Positions 18,159 through 28,449 of a stretch of DNA of 64,000 bases are shown in pieces. The translations under genes were made by a program, and so were the position numbers. Origin of the DNA: Bacillus thuringiensis (GTDB taxonomy: Bacteria > Bacillota > Bacilli > Bacillales > Bacillaceae_G); assembly GCF_022095615.2 (NCBI RefSeq), contig NZ_CP155559.1, positions 3,531,501 to 3,595,500 on the forward strand. Direction: 5' to 3'. Each line of letters begins with the position of its first letter. Position 1 is the first letter of the stretch. The notes under the pieces are model-generated. The model was not told the origin of the DNA. It made no database searches and saw only the letters and a program-made list of their open reading frames with translations.

Positions 18159-18640
18159 CTTTTCCCCCACTATATCTTGAAAATACATTTTTAAGATATG
18201 TCAATACTTTTTGTATGTATGCTTTTTATCTTAACAAAGAATACCTTTTGGAAAATTTCATTTTCCTTTCATTTTTCAAGTAAGATTGAATTTTTATGAG
18301 AAAAGTTTCAGTTTTTTTTCATTTTCCTTTCAGTTGTGAAACAGCATTAAATGTTCCTAATAACCTAATAACACTATAATCCCCCTCATTATATTATCAG
18401 GAAAAGCCTATATAAATCATATTATAAAAACAATTTATAACGAATATATATGCAATATTTCCTTCTCTAATAAATAAAAGAAGCATTATCATATATTTCT
18501 CACATTATTTTCCTTTAAAATATTTCAGTAGTTACGTAATTTAATTCCATTAACCTCTATAAATAACTAGTCCAAAAAAAATCTATATGCATATCATGTT
18601 ATAGTAAAGAATTCAGGAAATCCTAAAAGGAGGCATTTTC
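18159..18640. other. Divergent intergenic region with duplicated 16-bp motif
   Basis: No gene is seen in 482 bases. The motif tttcattttcctttca occurs exactly twice, at 18256-18271 and 18317-18332 (61-base spacing), upstream of the dynamin-like gene. A sporulation-type -10-like CATATCAT (18590-18597) lies near the small gene at 18641. Confidence 0.6.
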
Positions 18641-18826
18641 ATGTTTGAAGATAAATCTAAAATAAACTACCCATATGAATTTACTGAAACTACAACAATC
18701 CCTCTAAAAAACCCCATCAATAAAACATACAAAAACGGCTCAGGTACACATACTTTCCCAATTAAAAAACACTATAAAGAACAGGTGTTATATACGGAAA
18801 AAATTAATAATAATAAAAACAAATAA
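18641..18826 (+). CDS. Small hydrophilic protein of unknown function, 61 residues
   Basis: A strong AAAAGGAGG binding site lies eight bases before the ATG, and a terminator lies about 100 bases after the stop. Together these support a real gene. The product is basic, rich in Lys, Asn, Thr and Tyr, has no membrane segment or cysteine, and belongs to no family I recognise. CATATCAT at 18590-18597 resembles the -10 of sigma-E/K promoters (CATAnnnT), so sporulation expression is possible. I see no convincing -35. Confidence 0.6.
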   Translation: MFEDKSKINYPYEFTETTTIPLKNPINKTYKNGSGTHTFPIKKHYKEQVLYTEKINNNKNK

Positions 18827-18928
18827 CCTTATAGACTTTTATCACAATTGAACAAATAAGAATCTATATTAGACCTTGCATAGTTATAGGTAATATATAA
18901 ATCTTTCTTATACAACTCATGTACTTTT

Positions 18929-18957
18929 AAAAAGTGCTGATATACAGCGCTTTTTTA
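18929..18957 (+). terminator. Terminator of the 61-residue ORF
   Basis: The stem AAGTGCTG/CAGCGCTT (one G-U) with loop atata is followed by six T. Confidence 0.75.
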
Positions 18958-18971
18958 TACATAGATAATGG

Positions 18972-19016
18972 AAGAACAAAAAAGGTATGGATATTTTCCA
19001 TACCTTTTTTGTTCTT
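18972..19016. repeat. 19-bp perfect inverted repeat, terminator-like in both directions
   Basis: Arms 18972-18990 and 18998-19016 are perfect complements around the 7-base loop atatttt. Six A and six T lie inside the arms rather than after them. It is the longest perfect hairpin in this part of the window and is not adjacent to a stop codon: the convergent gene ends 317 bases away at 19333. Confidence 0.75.
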
Positions 19017-19332
19017 TACTATTTATAAATTTTACCTAATATCACTTTAACGGGCCTTCTAGAAGCAATAAAAGCTAGTTTAATGGAACAATAAGTTTCT
19101 TAGCGTTTTCAGAGATATTCATGATAATACTATTCGAATACATTAGGCAATAAAGTCCACCTTCACTGATCCTTGGCCAATGCTCCTGCCAGCAAAATTT
19201 TACTCGTTGGAGTCATTGAAGAAAGGAGTAGATTGATGAATCACACAGTTAAAGAAGCACCCAAGAATGATATAGGCATTATGGCTCTATTATATATATT
19301 TAAAAATTTACTAAACGTTGTTTCAAAGCTAC

Positions 19333-20319
19333 TTAGTTTTCATAAAACATTTTTTGTTTCCGTTGGAATGGATAGGCTTTAATCTCATCTGTATCTAAAT
19401 TTTCATGGAATAAATGAATGGCTATAATTTGTCTACAATCGTAGGTATGATAATAATATGTTCCGGACTCCATACACATGACGCTTGTATAAATGGTATT
19501 ATCTAATGCACCTTCTTCTGTTATTACTCCACCTTTAGGAACCTCGCAATTTGATAAGATATGAAATAGGGCCGATACTCCCTCTTCTTCACTATCTATA
19601 CCTTGAATGTTTTGTTTGCCATATGCTGCCCGCACAAACCTTGATGGCGGGGTGAAATCCCCTGGAAGTCCCATTGAGCCTGAACCCTGACCAACAGCAC
19701 TTAATGGTAAGTTACTCCACTCAGTTGGCGCGAATGGCTGCGATTTAAGGCCAATATATTGTCTTAAATTTTGCAAATGCCAATTAAACTCCGGACTATT
19801 CGTCATCACTCCTAGTGGGTTGTCATACATTTTTAATCCTTCATTTGTCGGCTCCAGTACAATGCAATCTCCCCATTTATCCGCTAAAATCCAATGGAGT
19901 GGTGGCGTAAGTCCTAAATCCGGTAATGGTATATCCAAAAAGGTAAGGCTATCTACAGATTTCTTTAACTCTTTGACAGAATTGAATTGTGTCAGACTCC
20001 ACGTCACAAAATCAAATGGGGCCAAATTCGTTTTGTTGTCATCTATGCTTTGACTATAAGTAGCGAATCCTGGAAAATAGAGTGTTGCACATGTCATACC
20101 TGCTTCATTTACTCCGTCCGCCATAATGATCCGTCCTTGATGATTAATCCCCATTCCGACCGTAGCATGTTTCGTATTAATGATTTCACCAGTTATATTA
20201 TTCCACTGGTAATGTCGAGGAATGATTAGTACTTCTTGATTCAAATCTAATGTGAAGTCCATCGTTCTTGCAAAAAGATGCTGACCATTTTTTGTCTGTA
20301 ATGTCAAACTAGTACACAT
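19333..20319 (-). CDS. Choloylglycine hydrolase / penicillin V acylase family enzyme
   Basis: A 328-residue Ntn-hydrolase that cleaves linear amide bonds (bile salts, penicillin V or N-acyl homoserine lactones in characterised members). The ATG at 20319 is chosen because it exposes Cys2 as the catalytic N-terminal nucleophile once Met is removed, and AAGGGGTG precedes it; a GTG at 20328 would bury the cysteine. Arg18, Asp21, an Asn in ADGVNEAGM, an Asn in VMTNSPEFNWH and an Arg in PPSRFVRAAY match family active-site positions. There is no signal peptide, so it acts in the cytoplasm. The substrate is undetermined. Confidence 0.9.
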   Translation of the reverse strand: MCTSLTLQTKNGQHLFARTMDFTLDLNQEVLIIPRHYQWNNITGEIINTKHATVGMGINHQGRIIMADGVNEAGMTCATLYFPGFATYSQSIDDNKTNLAPFDFVTWSLTQFNSVKELKKSVDSLTFLDIPLPDLGLTPPLHWILADKWGDCIVLEPTNEGLKMYDNPLGVMTNSPEFNWHLQNLRQYIGLKSQPFAPTEWSNLPLSAVGQGSGSMGLPGDFTPPSRFVRAAYGKQNIQGIDSEEEGVSALFHILSNCEVPKGGVITEEGALDNTIYTSVMCMESGTYYYHTYDCRQIIAIHLFHENLDTDEIKAYPFQRKQKMFYEN

Positions 20320-20489
20320 AAAGAACACCCCTTTTTATAGTTTTATCTACACTTTACATAATTCTGATAAATCTGTAAATTAAAAACCTCTTTCCTTACA
20401 AAGAAAATGAGAAAGCACATATAAATTACAAAAAGGTTATTTCTAGTTTATAAATAATTTTTTATATATAGTTACAAAAGAATTATATT

Positions 20490-20523
20490 AAAAAGGAGCG
20501 ACTTGTTACTATCGCTCCTTTTT
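20490..20523 (-). terminator. Terminator of the mutSL operon
   Basis: A 12-bp perfect stem (20490-20501 and 20512-20523) with A/T flanks, about 60 bases past the mutL stop. Confidence 0.85.
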
Positions 20524-20583
20524 ATTTCTCTCTATATTTTATTAAAATAACAAGAAACCCTTTTTTCTCTATGAACAGTATCC

Positions 20584-22527
20584 CTACATAACCCTCTTAA
20601 ACATCTTCTCCAACTCATAAGTAGAATGATGTACAAGAATCGGTCTTCCGTGCGGGCATGTGTATGGGTTTGTTGTTGTACGTAGTTCTTCCAGTAAAGC
20701 AAATATTTGATCGTTCGTTAAATATTGATTTGCTTTAATGGATGCTTTACAGCTCATCATGATAGCTGCTTCTTCACGTAACTTTTTAATATCAACTTTT
20801 TTTAGTTTGACGACTTGTTCCATCATTTCGTCGATAATTTCTGTTTCTTGCCCTTTCGGGAACCACGTTGGATGCGAGCGGACGATAAAGGATTGATGGC
20901 CGAATTGTTCTAAGAATAGGCCAACTTTTTTCAGTTCTTCTAGTTGCTCTTCGACACGTAAAAATTCAGTAAGAGATAAGTCAATACGGTACGGTACAAG
21001 CAGTTCTTGTACTTCTTGCGCTACTCTCCCTACTTTATCACGGAAGTATTCATAATTGATACGTTCCTGCGCGGCATGTTGATCAATCATATATAAGCCT
21101 TTATCGTTTTGGGCGAAAATATATGTTCCATGCATTTGTCCAATTGGATAAAGCGGTGGTAAATCATTACCGTTCATTTCAATCTCTTTTATTTCTCGAA
21201 CTTCTTCTTCCAATTCCTCTAATTCAAAGTCCTCTTCGTTATTATTCCAAGATTTTTCTTCTCGAATCGGTTCTTCGATTATCGGCTTAGAGGATGGCTG
21301 CCAACTTTGCTCTTCTCTTACTGGCGACTGTGGTGGTTGCCATTCTTGCTTCGGTGGTTGCCACAGTTGTGCTGGTTGTTTCACAGCCAGTGATTCTTCT
21401 TGTTTTTCATCCATGCCCGTCGGTAAAACGATATCCGGCATAGATGACTCTTTCGGCTTCGCATGCTCAAACTGGAATTGTTCTTGCACACTTTCATCTT
21501 TTTCTTTTTTCTTCGTTGTTACACCTGCATCTGGAATGAGCTGTATTTTTTTGAATGCCGCTTGCAATGTTTCTTCGATAAGCTTTAGCAATTCTTGTTC
21601 TTTACTAAAACGAACTTCTAATTTTGCTGGATGTACGTTAACGTCAACAAGCATTGGATCCATTTCAATCGATAGGAAGCCGATTGGATATCGTCCGATT
21701 GGCAATAATGTATGGTATCCTTGCTGAATGGCTTTCATTAATACGAAATTTCGAACGTAACGGCCATTCACGATCGTTGACATATAATTTCGAGATGCTC
21801 TCGTTACTTCTGGTAATGTTACATAACCTTTAATTGTGAAATCTAAAGATTCAGCTTCAATTGGAATAAGCTTCTTCGCAACTTGAATACTGTAAATCGA
21901 CGCAAGTACTTGTCTTACATCACCATTTCCTGATGTGTGAAGCAATTTCTTTTCATTATGAAACAGCTTTAACGATACTTCTGGATGTGACATTGCGATA
22001 CGATACACGATATCTGTAATATTCCCAAGCTCTGTATGAATGGTTTTCATATATTTAAGACGCGCTGGTGTATTAAAGAATAAGTTTTGTACTGTAATAT
22101 CTGTTCCTTTTCTGCTCGCTGTTTTCTCCTGCTTTATAATGTCTCCACCTTTAATCATAAGGTGTGTACCAGGCGCATCACCTGTGCTAGTGATTAATTC
22201 TAATTCACTAACTGAGGCAATACTCGGCAATGCCTCACCACGGAAACCGAGTGTTCTGATGCGAAACAGATCGTTTTCATCTTTAATTTTGCTCGTCGCA
22301 TGTCGTTCAAAAGCGACGATACAATCTTCTTCTGCAATGCCATCTCCATTATCAATGATGCGAATTTTCGATAAACCAGCTTCTTCTAAGTGGATTTCAA
22401 TAGATGTACTATTCGCATCGATAGAATTTTCCACAAGTTCTTTTACGACTGAGGCAGGGCGCTCTACTACTTCCCCTGCCGCAATTAAGTTAGAGAGTTG
22501 GTCATCGAGTTTGCGAATTTTCCCCAT
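20584..22527 (-). CDS. mutL: DNA mismatch repair protein MutL
   Basis: A protein of 647 residues. The N-terminal GHKL ATPase (about 1-330) shows [15 protein letters not shown] and GFRGEAL. A variable Gln/Trp/Glu-rich linker (about 340-445) leads to the C-terminal dimerisation and nicking domain. [12 protein letters not shown] gives the DQHA(x)2E(x)4E endonuclease motif, and CPHGRP is the conserved zinc-site motif, so this is the nicking type of MutL found in bacteria lacking MutH. The gene begins eight bases after mutS, in one operon. Confidence 0.97.
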   Translation of the reverse strand: MGKIRKLDDQLSNLIAAGEVVERPASVVKELVENSIDANSTSIEIHLEEAGLSKIRIIDNGDGIAEEDCIVAFERHATSKIKDENDLFRIRTLGFRGEALPSIASVSELELITSTGDAPGTHLMIKGGDIIKQEKTASRKGTDITVQNLFFNTPARLKYMKTIHTELGNITDIVYRIAMSHPEVSLKLFHNEKKLLHTSGNGDVRQVLASIYSIQVAKKLIPIEAESLDFTIKGYVTLPEVTRASRNYMSTIVNGRYVRNFVLMKAIQQGYHTLLPIGRYPIGFLSIEMDPMLVDVNVHPAKLEVRFSKEQELLKLIEETLQAAFKKIQLIPDAGVTTKKKEKDESVQEQFQFEHAKPKESSMPDIVLPTGMDEKQEESLAVKQPAQLWQPPKQEWQPPQSPVREEQSWQPSSKPIIEEPIREEKSWNNNEEDFELEELEEEVREIKEIEMNGNDLPPLYPIGQMHGTYIFAQNDKGLYMIDQHAAQERINYEYFRDKVGRVAQEVQELLVPYRIDLSLTEFLRVEEQLEELKKVGLFLEQFGHQSFIVRSHPTWFPKGQETEIIDEMMEQVVKLKKVDIKKLREEAAIMMSCKASIKANQYLTNDQIFALLEELRTTTNPYTCPHGRPILVHHSTYELEKMFKRVM

Positions 22528-22535
22528 CTACTTAC

Positions 22536-25208
22536 TCATCCTTTCTTTAACTTTTTCTGCAAGCGATACAGTTCGTTCATCGCCTCTAAAGGTGTCATAT
22601 CAAGTAAATCAATTTTTTTAATTTGCGCAAGTACTGCCGTTTCTTTTGCATCTAGAACTGACTTGTCTTGTTTTTTTGAAGACTGTTCTCCACCAAAGAA
22701 TGATAATTGCGATTCTTCCTCAGTCTCTACTTTCGTCTCTTGTATTTCTGCTGGTTCTTCTTTTACAACTACAGGTTCTGGAGCAACTTCTTGTACTTTC
22801 ACTTCTGTACGCTTTGGAATAATAATTTCTTCTTGTCCTTCTAGTTGCGCTAACACTTCTTTCGCACGAGCGATTAAGCTATCTGGAAGCTCCGCAAGTT
22901 GCGCAACGTGAATTCCGTAACTTTTATCAGCTGCTCCATCTTGAATTTTATGAAGGAATACTACTTTTCCGTTCTCTTCAATAGCTGAAACGTGTACATT
23001 CTTCAATTGACCTAAACTTTCTTCTAGCACCGTCAATTCATGATAATGCGTAGAGAATAACGTTTTCGCCCCAATTTGGTCATGAATATGTTCAATGATT
23101 GCTTGTGCAAGTGCCATACCATCATACGTAGATGTACCGCGTCCAATTTCATCGAATAAAATTAAACTTCTTTCTGATGCATTTGCAATTGCATTTTTCG
23201 CTTCTAACATTTCGACCATAAATGTACTTTGACCCGAAATTAAATCATCCGCTGCACCAATTCTCGTAAAGATTTGATCAAATACAGGTAATACCGCTTC
23301 TGTTGCTGGTACGAAACAGCCTATTTGCGACATAACAGTTACAAGTGCTAATTGTCTCATATACGTACTTTTACCAGACATATTCGGTCCTGTAATTAAA
23401 AAGACATCCATCTTCTCCGGCATAATACAATCATTCGGTACATACAATTTCCCGTTCAATACTTTTTCAACGACAGGATGACGACCATCTTTAATAAAGA
23501 TTTCGCGCTTAGTTGTTAAAACAGGTTTTACAAACTGTTCTTCTTCACTAACTGTCGCGAAACTTTGCAGTACGTCTAATTCACTAATTACTTTCGCTAA
23601 ATGCTGTAATTTCGGAATAAATACTTTTACTTCTTCACGAAGCGCTGTAAATAAATCGTATTCTAGTTGTACAATTTTTTCTTCTGCTTCTAAGATTAAC
23701 GTTTCTTTTTCTTTCAGCTCATCTGTTATGAAACGTTCAGCATTAGCAAGTGTTTGTTTACGCTCATAGCGGCCTTCTGGTAATGCTGCAAGGTTCGCTT
23801 TCGTTACTTCAATGTAATAACCGAAAATACGGTTGTACCCGATTTTTAATGATTTAACTCCTGTAATATCACGCTCTCGTTTTTCAAGCTCAGCGATCCA
23901 TGTTTTTCCATTTTTACTAACGTAACGATATTGATCAAGCTTGTCATTATAACCGTCTTTAATAATATCTCCATCTTTAATAGAAAGCGGTGGGTTTTCT
24001 TGAATACTTCTTCCTAGTAATTCAGTTAAGCTCTCACATGGATCCGCACCTTGAATTAACCTTGCTGCATAAGCATTATCTAACAAACTAATCGCTTCTA
24101 AAATAGCTGGTACTTGAAGTAAAGATCGTCTTAACTGTAATAAGTCCCGTGCATTCACATTACCAAATGCAACTTTCCCTGCTAAACGTTCTAAATCATA
24201 TACTTCTTTTAATTTTTCTTTTAAATCTTCACGTAAGAAGTAATCATTTACAAATGTTTCAACCATTTCTAAACGCTCTTCTACTTTTTCTTTTTGGATC
24301 AGTGGACGTTCCATCCACTGTTTTAACATGCGACCGCCCATAGCTGTTTTCGTTTTATCTAATAGCCATAATAATGATCCTGTTTTTTCTTTCGTTCGAA
24401 GTGTTTCTGTCAGCTCTAGATTTCGCTTTGAATGCACATCAATTTTCATAAACTGGTTTGTATAATAAATTTCCACTGGTTGCAAATGATCTAACGAACG
24501 TTTTTGCGTTCTTATCACATAGTTAAATAAGCGTCCAACTGCTTTAATTAACTTTGCTTGCGAAACGTTTTTCACAAGATGTTCTAATCCCTCTGGAATC
24601 GTTGTTGCATCTTCATACGAAATCGTCATTTTTAATGTTGCAGTTAATTTATTTAATTCATCTTTCGAAAATGTAGAATCTACAACAATTTCTTTTGAAC
24701 CAGTTGCATACACTTCTAATAAAATATCTTCTACTGAACCTGTTAACAACGTTACTGTATTTTGTCCAGTCGTTAAATCATTACAAGCTAAAGCATACGA
24801 TCCATCTTCAAAATGTGTTAATGCTGCTAAGAAGTTATTTTCTTTCTCATCAATCGTACGCCCTTCCATCATCGTTCCTGGCGTAATGAGTTGTACGACT
24901 TCACGGCGCACTACACCTTTAGCTGTTTTTGGATCTTCCACTTGCTCACAAACAGCTACTTTATATCCTTTTTCAACAAGTTGCTCAATATAATTTTTAG
25001 CTGCATGATGTGGTACACCGCACATCGGTATACGATCACTACTACCACCATCTCGGCTCGTTAATGTAATTTCAAGTTCATGAGCTGCTTTAACCGCATC
25101 TTCAAAGAACATTTCATAAAAATCACCTAATCGGAAAAATAAAAAGGCATCTTGATAGTCTGCCTTAACCTTTAAATATTGCTGTATCATAGGCGTATAT
25201 TGCGTCAT
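22536..25208 (-). CDS. mutS: DNA mismatch recognition ATPase MutS
   Basis: A protein of 890 residues with the mismatch-reading Phe-x-Glu in LGDFYEMF (about 27-34), connector and lever domains, Walker [10 protein letters not shown] and Walker [11 protein letters not shown] in the ABC-type ATPase domain, and an acidic Glu/Val-rich C-terminal extension (about 800-850) before a final helical segment. It binds mispairs as a dimer and recruits MutL and the sliding clamp. It follows cotE by 180 bases, including the cotE terminator, and has its own upstream AGGATAAG binding site. Confidence 0.97.
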   Translation of the reverse strand: MTQYTPMIQQYLKVKADYQDAFLFFRLGDFYEMFFEDAVKAAHELEITLTSRDGGSSDRIPMCGVPHHAAKNYIEQLVEKGYKVAVCEQVEDPKTAKGVVRREVVQLITPGTMMEGRTIDEKENNFLAALTHFEDGSYALACNDLTTGQNTVTLLTGSVEDILLEVYATGSKEIVVDSTFSKDELNKLTATLKMTISYEDATTIPEGLEHLVKNVSQAKLIKAVGRLFNYVIRTQKRSLDHLQPVEIYYTNQFMKIDVHSKRNLELTETLRTKEKTGSLLWLLDKTKTAMGGRMLKQWMERPLIQKEKVEERLEMVETFVNDYFLREDLKEKLKEVYDLERLAGKVAFGNVNARDLLQLRRSLLQVPAILEAISLLDNAYAARLIQGADPCESLTELLGRSIQENPPLSIKDGDIIKDGYNDKLDQYRYVSKNGKTWIAELEKRERDITGVKSLKIGYNRIFGYYIEVTKANLAALPEGRYERKQTLANAERFITDELKEKETLILEAEEKIVQLEYDLFTALREEVKVFIPKLQHLAKVISELDVLQSFATVSEEEQFVKPVLTTKREIFIKDGRHPVVEKVLNGKLYVPNDCIMPEKMDVFLITGPNMSGKSTYMRQLALVTVMSQIGCFVPATEAVLPVFDQIFTRIGAADDLISGQSTFMVEMLEAKNAIANASERSLILFDEIGRGTSTYDGMALAQAIIEHIHDQIGAKTLFSTHYHELTVLEESLGQLKNVHVSAIEENGKVVFLHKIQDGAADKSYGIHVAQLAELPDSLIARAKEVLAQLEGQEEIIIPKRTEVKVQEVAPEPVVVKEEPAEIQETKVETEEESQLSFFGGEQSSKKQDKSVLDAKETAVLAQIKKIDLLDMTPLEAMNELYRLQKKLKKG

Positions 25209-25355
25209 ACTTATCCTCCATAATTCTTACATAATAATCTATATTCATATATGTCACATTTCACGGACATCCATATCTCCTATTTCAGGAGTCTTTCTTC
25301 ATTATAGCACATTTCATAAGGAATCATGGTCATTCAAGCACTACTTATGTAAAGT

Positions 25356-25387
25356 AAAAAGCTAGGAAGAACTTCTCCCTAGCTTTC
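25356..25387 (-). terminator. Terminator of cotE
   Basis: Stem arms 25358-25366 and 25378-25386 are perfect complements and are followed on the minus strand by five U. It abuts the cotE stop codon. Confidence 0.8.
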
Positions 25388-25389
25388 TA

Positions 25390-25932
25390 TTACTCTTCTT
25401 CTGCATCAACGATAAAGTTCGGATCTAATTCTTCAAACTCATCATCATCGATTTGGAAATCTTCGTCTGATTCTACACAACCTTCAGGATTTACACTTAC
25501 ACAAATTTTCGTTTCGCCAACTACTTCTGTTACAAATTCACGTTCTACAGTCACAACGATTTTATTACCATTTGGTGATACAAGAGCTTCTAAACAATTT
25601 GGTGGCTGAATGACACGAGCGATAATTTCTAAATCATCACCAGAAAAGTTTTTATCACGATACCCAATACTCACTTCATCAGTGTAGTTTACACGTTCTG
25701 TTACAACTTCTGTCTTTGTATTACCATCAAACGAATACCAAGTGTTCACATCATAGAAACCTTCAATTTCCACATGCTTTCCATTCTTTCTTGCTTCGTA
25801 CGAGTGGTTAATTACCCAGCACCCTAAAATACTTGTTGGCTCATTATTCGATTCACATGTATGCGTTGACTTTGTATACTTACGTCCTTTTCCAACCACT
25901 GCTTTTGTAATAATCTCTCTAAATTCGGACAT
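25390..25932 (-). CDS. cotE: Outer spore coat morphogenetic protein CotE
   Basis: A protein of 180 residues starting [16 protein letters not shown], characteristic of CotE, and ending in the family's very acidic tail (Asp/Glu-rich, about 158-180). CotE assembles on the forespore surface and directs deposition of the outer coat; in the B. cereus group it also helps anchor the exosporium. A GAGGAGGG binding site precedes the ATG. CATATGATT at 25962-25970 (minus) resembles a sigma-E -10, in line with mother-cell expression. Confidence 0.96.
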   Translation of the reverse strand: MSEFREIITKAVVGKGRKYTKSTHTCESNNEPTSILGCWVINHSYEARKNGKHVEIEGFYDVNTWYSFDGNTKTEVVTERVNYTDEVSIGYRDKNFSGDDLEIIARVIQPPNCLEALVSPNGNKIVVTVEREFVTEVVGETKICVSVNPEGCVESDEDFQIDDDEFEELDPNFIVDAEEE

Positions 25933-26032
25933 TCGTAACCCTCCTCAATCACTATTCACTTAATCATATGCGTGACAATAGCGGAATGTGTCATTCTTTT
26001 TTCGAGAAGAACTTACGTTTAACCCACTAAAA

Positions 26033-26059
26033 AAAGAGATGTCAATTCGACACCTCTTT
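26033..26059 (-). terminator. Terminator of the miaB-ricA operon
   Basis: An 11-bp stem (26033-26043 and 26049-26059, one G-U) with a U-rich 3' side overlaps the ricA stop codon. Confidence 0.85.
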
Positions 26060-26489
26060 AACAACCACAATTTCCTTTTTTACTTTCTACCTCTGCGCCC
26101 GTTTCACCCTTCAATACATCACCATTAGTCGAAATTAATATTTCATCTGTTACGTTGTTAGAAATCGTACTGGCAACTAGCTGTAGTAAGTCATTTACAT
26201 ATGTTTGTGAAGATTTAAATTCTTGTACAACTGGGATACTATCCAACTTATCTTGCAATGCATCAATTTCAGCTTCTACTTTTTTCAAAGCTTCCCATTT
26301 CCCGTAATGCTGCAAGTTTACTGCTTGCTTTTGCAGTGCTTTAATTTCATCAATTGCGCGCTTTACATTTTCATTTTTATGAATTTGCGCCTCTGCTTTC
26401 TTAAAGAAATCAACTTCTTCTGTTTCAGAAATCATTTTTGCTAATTCTTTCGCTTGCTCAACAATGTCATCTTTCGTATATACTTTCAT
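26058..26489 (-). CDS. ymcA: RicA/YmcA, subunit of the RicAFT (Y-complex) regulator of RNA processing
   Basis: A helical, all-cytoplasmic protein of 143 residues with heptad-rich segments (about 25-95) and a C-terminal NCGC. In B. subtilis, RicA, RicF (YlbF) and RicT (YaaT) form a complex carrying iron-sulfur clusters that acts with RNase Y in mRNA maturation and promotes sporulation, competence and biofilm formation. The C-terminal Cys pair (about 141 and 143) are candidate cluster ligands. It starts three bases after miaB. Its presumed partner, rny, lies 7 kb away in this window. Confidence 0.93.
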   Translation of the reverse strand: MKVYTKDDIVEQAKELAKMISETEEVDFFKKAEAQIHKNENVKRAIDEIKALQKQAVNLQHYGKWEALKKVEAEIDALQDKLDSIPVVQEFKSSQTYVNDLLQLVASTISNNVTDEILISTNGDVLKGETGAEVESKKGNCGC

Positions 26490-26492
26490 CTA

Positions 26493-28022
26493 TTATTCCA
26501 CCTCAATCGGCTCTTCAACTAATTCTCCGTTAAGAGACCAAGTTTTCGCATCCGTTACTTTTACTTTCACTAGCTGACCAATTAAAGATTTTGGCGCAAC
26601 GAAGTTTACAAGTTTATTCGTACGAGTATAACCTGCAAGTACTTCCGTGTTATTTTTACTTTCCCCATCAACTAACACTTCTACAATTTGACCTTTATAA
26701 CGATCATTCTTTTCAACTGCCAATTTATTTACTAATGTATTTAAGCGTTGAAGACGTTCTTTCTTCACTTCCATCGGTACATTATCTTTCATCTTCGCAG
26801 CTGGTGTACCTTCGCGCGGAGAATAAATAAAGGTAAAGGCAGTATCAAATCCTACTTCACGATATAACGACATCGTTTCTTCAAATTGCTCATCAGTTTC
26901 ATTTGGGAAACCGACGATAATATCAGTCGTTAATACCGCGTTTGGAATTGCTTCTTTAATTTTTCTTACAAGCTCTAAATAATGCTCACGTGAATATTTA
27001 CGCGCCATAATTTTCAACATCTCTGTGCTTCCAGATTGAACTGGTAAGTGAATATGTTCTACTAAGTTTCCACCTTTTCCAAGCACTTCAATTAAGTGAT
27101 CATCGAAATCGCGTGGATGGCTCGTTGTAAAACGAATACGGGCAATATCAACTTTACGGAGTTCGTCCATTAAATCGCCAAGTCCGTATTCAAAATCTTC
27201 AAAGTCTTTACCATATGCATTTACGTTCTGTCCAAGTAACGTAATTTCTTTATAACCATTCGCAGCTAAATGGCGGATTTCTTGGATAATGTCTTCTGGA
27301 CGTCTGCTTCGCTCTTTTCCACGTGTATACGGCACAATACAATATGTACAGAACTTATCACAGCCATACATAATATTTACCCAAGCTTTAATATCGCCAC
27401 GGCGTACTTTCGGAAGGTTTTCAATTACATCCCCTTCTTTTGACCAAACTTCAACTACCGTCTCCTTCGAAAACATTGCATCCTTTAGAATGTACGGTAA
27501 TCTATGAATATTATGCGTTCCAAACACCATATCTACATGCTGATTTTTTTGCATAATTTTATTTACAACAGATTCTTCTTGCGACATACAACCACATACA
27601 CCAATTAAAAGGTCCGGATTTCTTCGTTTTAATGACTTTAAATGACCTAGTTCACCGAACACTTTATTTTCAGCATTTTCACGAATGGCACAAGTATTTA
27701 ATAACACTACATCTGCATCTTCAGTTGAAAAGGTTGGATCATATCCAAGTGCGGTGAAAATCCCCGCCATTACTTCCGTATCATGTTCATTCATTTGACA
27801 ACCATATGTACGAATATAGAACTTTCTTCCTGTACCAAAATTGCGAAATTCTTCAGGTAAGCCAAAATCCCGTTCAATTTTAACTTCTTCTTTCCCTCGT
27901 TTTTTCGCGTCTTTTAAGGAAGGTGGTTGGTATACACTTTCAAAGTATTTACTATAATCTTTCTCTTCTTTTTTCGTAGAGGAATTTGCTTGTTGACTTG
28001 CTAATCGTTGTTGCTCGTTCAT
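26493..28022 (-). CDS. miaB: tRNA-2-methylthio-N6-dimethylallyladenosine synthase MiaB
   Basis: A protein of 509 residues that methylthiolates i6A37 in tRNAs reading UNN codons, using S-adenosylmethionine and two [4Fe-4S] clusters. N-terminal cluster cysteines lie at about 75 ([10 protein letters not shown]), 111 ([12 protein letters not shown]) and 145 (VCGC). The radical-SAM triad CDKFCTYC is at 221-228, and a TRAM domain ends the protein. The ATG at 28022 has AAAGGAG eight bases upstream; the longer frame to 28067 has no site. An N-terminal extension of about 65 residues is typical of Bacillus MiaB. Confidence 0.96.
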   Translation of the reverse strand: MNEQQRLASQQANSSTKKEEKDYSKYFESVYQPPSLKDAKKRGKEEVKIERDFGLPEEFRNFGTGRKFYIRTYGCQMNEHDTEVMAGIFTALGYDPTFSTEDADVVLLNTCAIRENAENKVFGELGHLKSLKRRNPDLLIGVCGCMSQEESVVNKIMQKNQHVDMVFGTHNIHRLPYILKDAMFSKETVVEVWSKEGDVIENLPKVRRGDIKAWVNIMYGCDKFCTYCIVPYTRGKERSRRPEDIIQEIRHLAANGYKEITLLGQNVNAYGKDFEDFEYGLGDLMDELRKVDIARIRFTTSHPRDFDDHLIEVLGKGGNLVEHIHLPVQSGSTEMLKIMARKYSREHYLELVRKIKEAIPNAVLTTDIIVGFPNETDEQFEETMSLYREVGFDTAFTFIYSPREGTPAAKMKDNVPMEVKKERLQRLNTLVNKLAVEKNDRYKGQIVEVLVDGESKNNTEVLAGYTRTNKLVNFVAPKSLIGQLVKVKVTDAKTWSLNGELVEEPIEVE

Positions 28023-28411
28023 CGGTAATCTCCTTTCACCCTTAACTATACACATTCTATAGTCCATTTTAATGCGCTTTGACTCACCTCAAAAATGGTT
28101 AGATAGCTTGAGAGATAACTTGTCCTTTGAAACTTGAGTAATCAATCTAATCATTCATAAGAATGAAGTCTTCCCCACACAAATAGACATTCCCTTTTCA
28201 TACTTCTTTTTGTCCTACCAAAAAGCATATTGCTTTATCCCTATAAACATTACCATAGTATGAAGCGTTGCGCCAATTTTAACAAGAAAAAGGCTCTGTC
28301 TAATCTTACATTTCATAAGCAATGAACTCGAAATTTCCATACAACGATTTATATATTATTTTACCATTCTGAATTTTCTAAGTAAATAAGACTATCCCAT
28401 ATTTTTCTCAT
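28023..28411. other. Gene-free upstream region of miaB
   Basis: The stretch is AT-rich, with no open frame carrying a ribosome binding site and no strong inverted repeat other than the korB terminator at its right end. It presumably holds the miaB promoter, but I find no clear -35/-10 pair. Confidence 0.4.
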
Positions 28412-28440
28412 AAAAAAAGGTTGCCACATGGCAACCTCCT
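28412..28440 (-). terminator. Terminator of the korAB operon
   Basis: On the minus strand, AGGTTGCC and GGCAACCT pair around a short loop and are followed by seven U. It starts about ten bases after the korB stop. Confidence 0.92.
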
Positions 28441-28449
28441 CTTCTTATA

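Larger units (their letters stand above)
18827..19332. other. Non-coding stretch with two hairpins, no recognisable gene
   Basis: Contains a terminator (18929-18957) and a 19-bp perfect inverted repeat (18972-19016). The remaining 300 bases have short open frames only. The best is 48 codons on the plus strand (19236-19382) with an AAAGGAG site, overlapping the 3' end of the next gene. I recognise no product and treat it as unproven. Confidence 0.5.

Noticed and set aside
19173..19382. Plus-strand frame of 69 codons (48 codons from the ATG at 19236 with AAAGGAG)
   Set aside because: No recognisable product, weak context, and overlap with the 3' end of the choloylglycine hydrolase gene. Kept only as a note in the intergenic entry.
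20593..25208. Numerous plus-strand open frames opposite mutL and mutS
   Set aside because: They lack ribosome sites and mirror the codon pattern of mutL and mutS, which are unambiguous.
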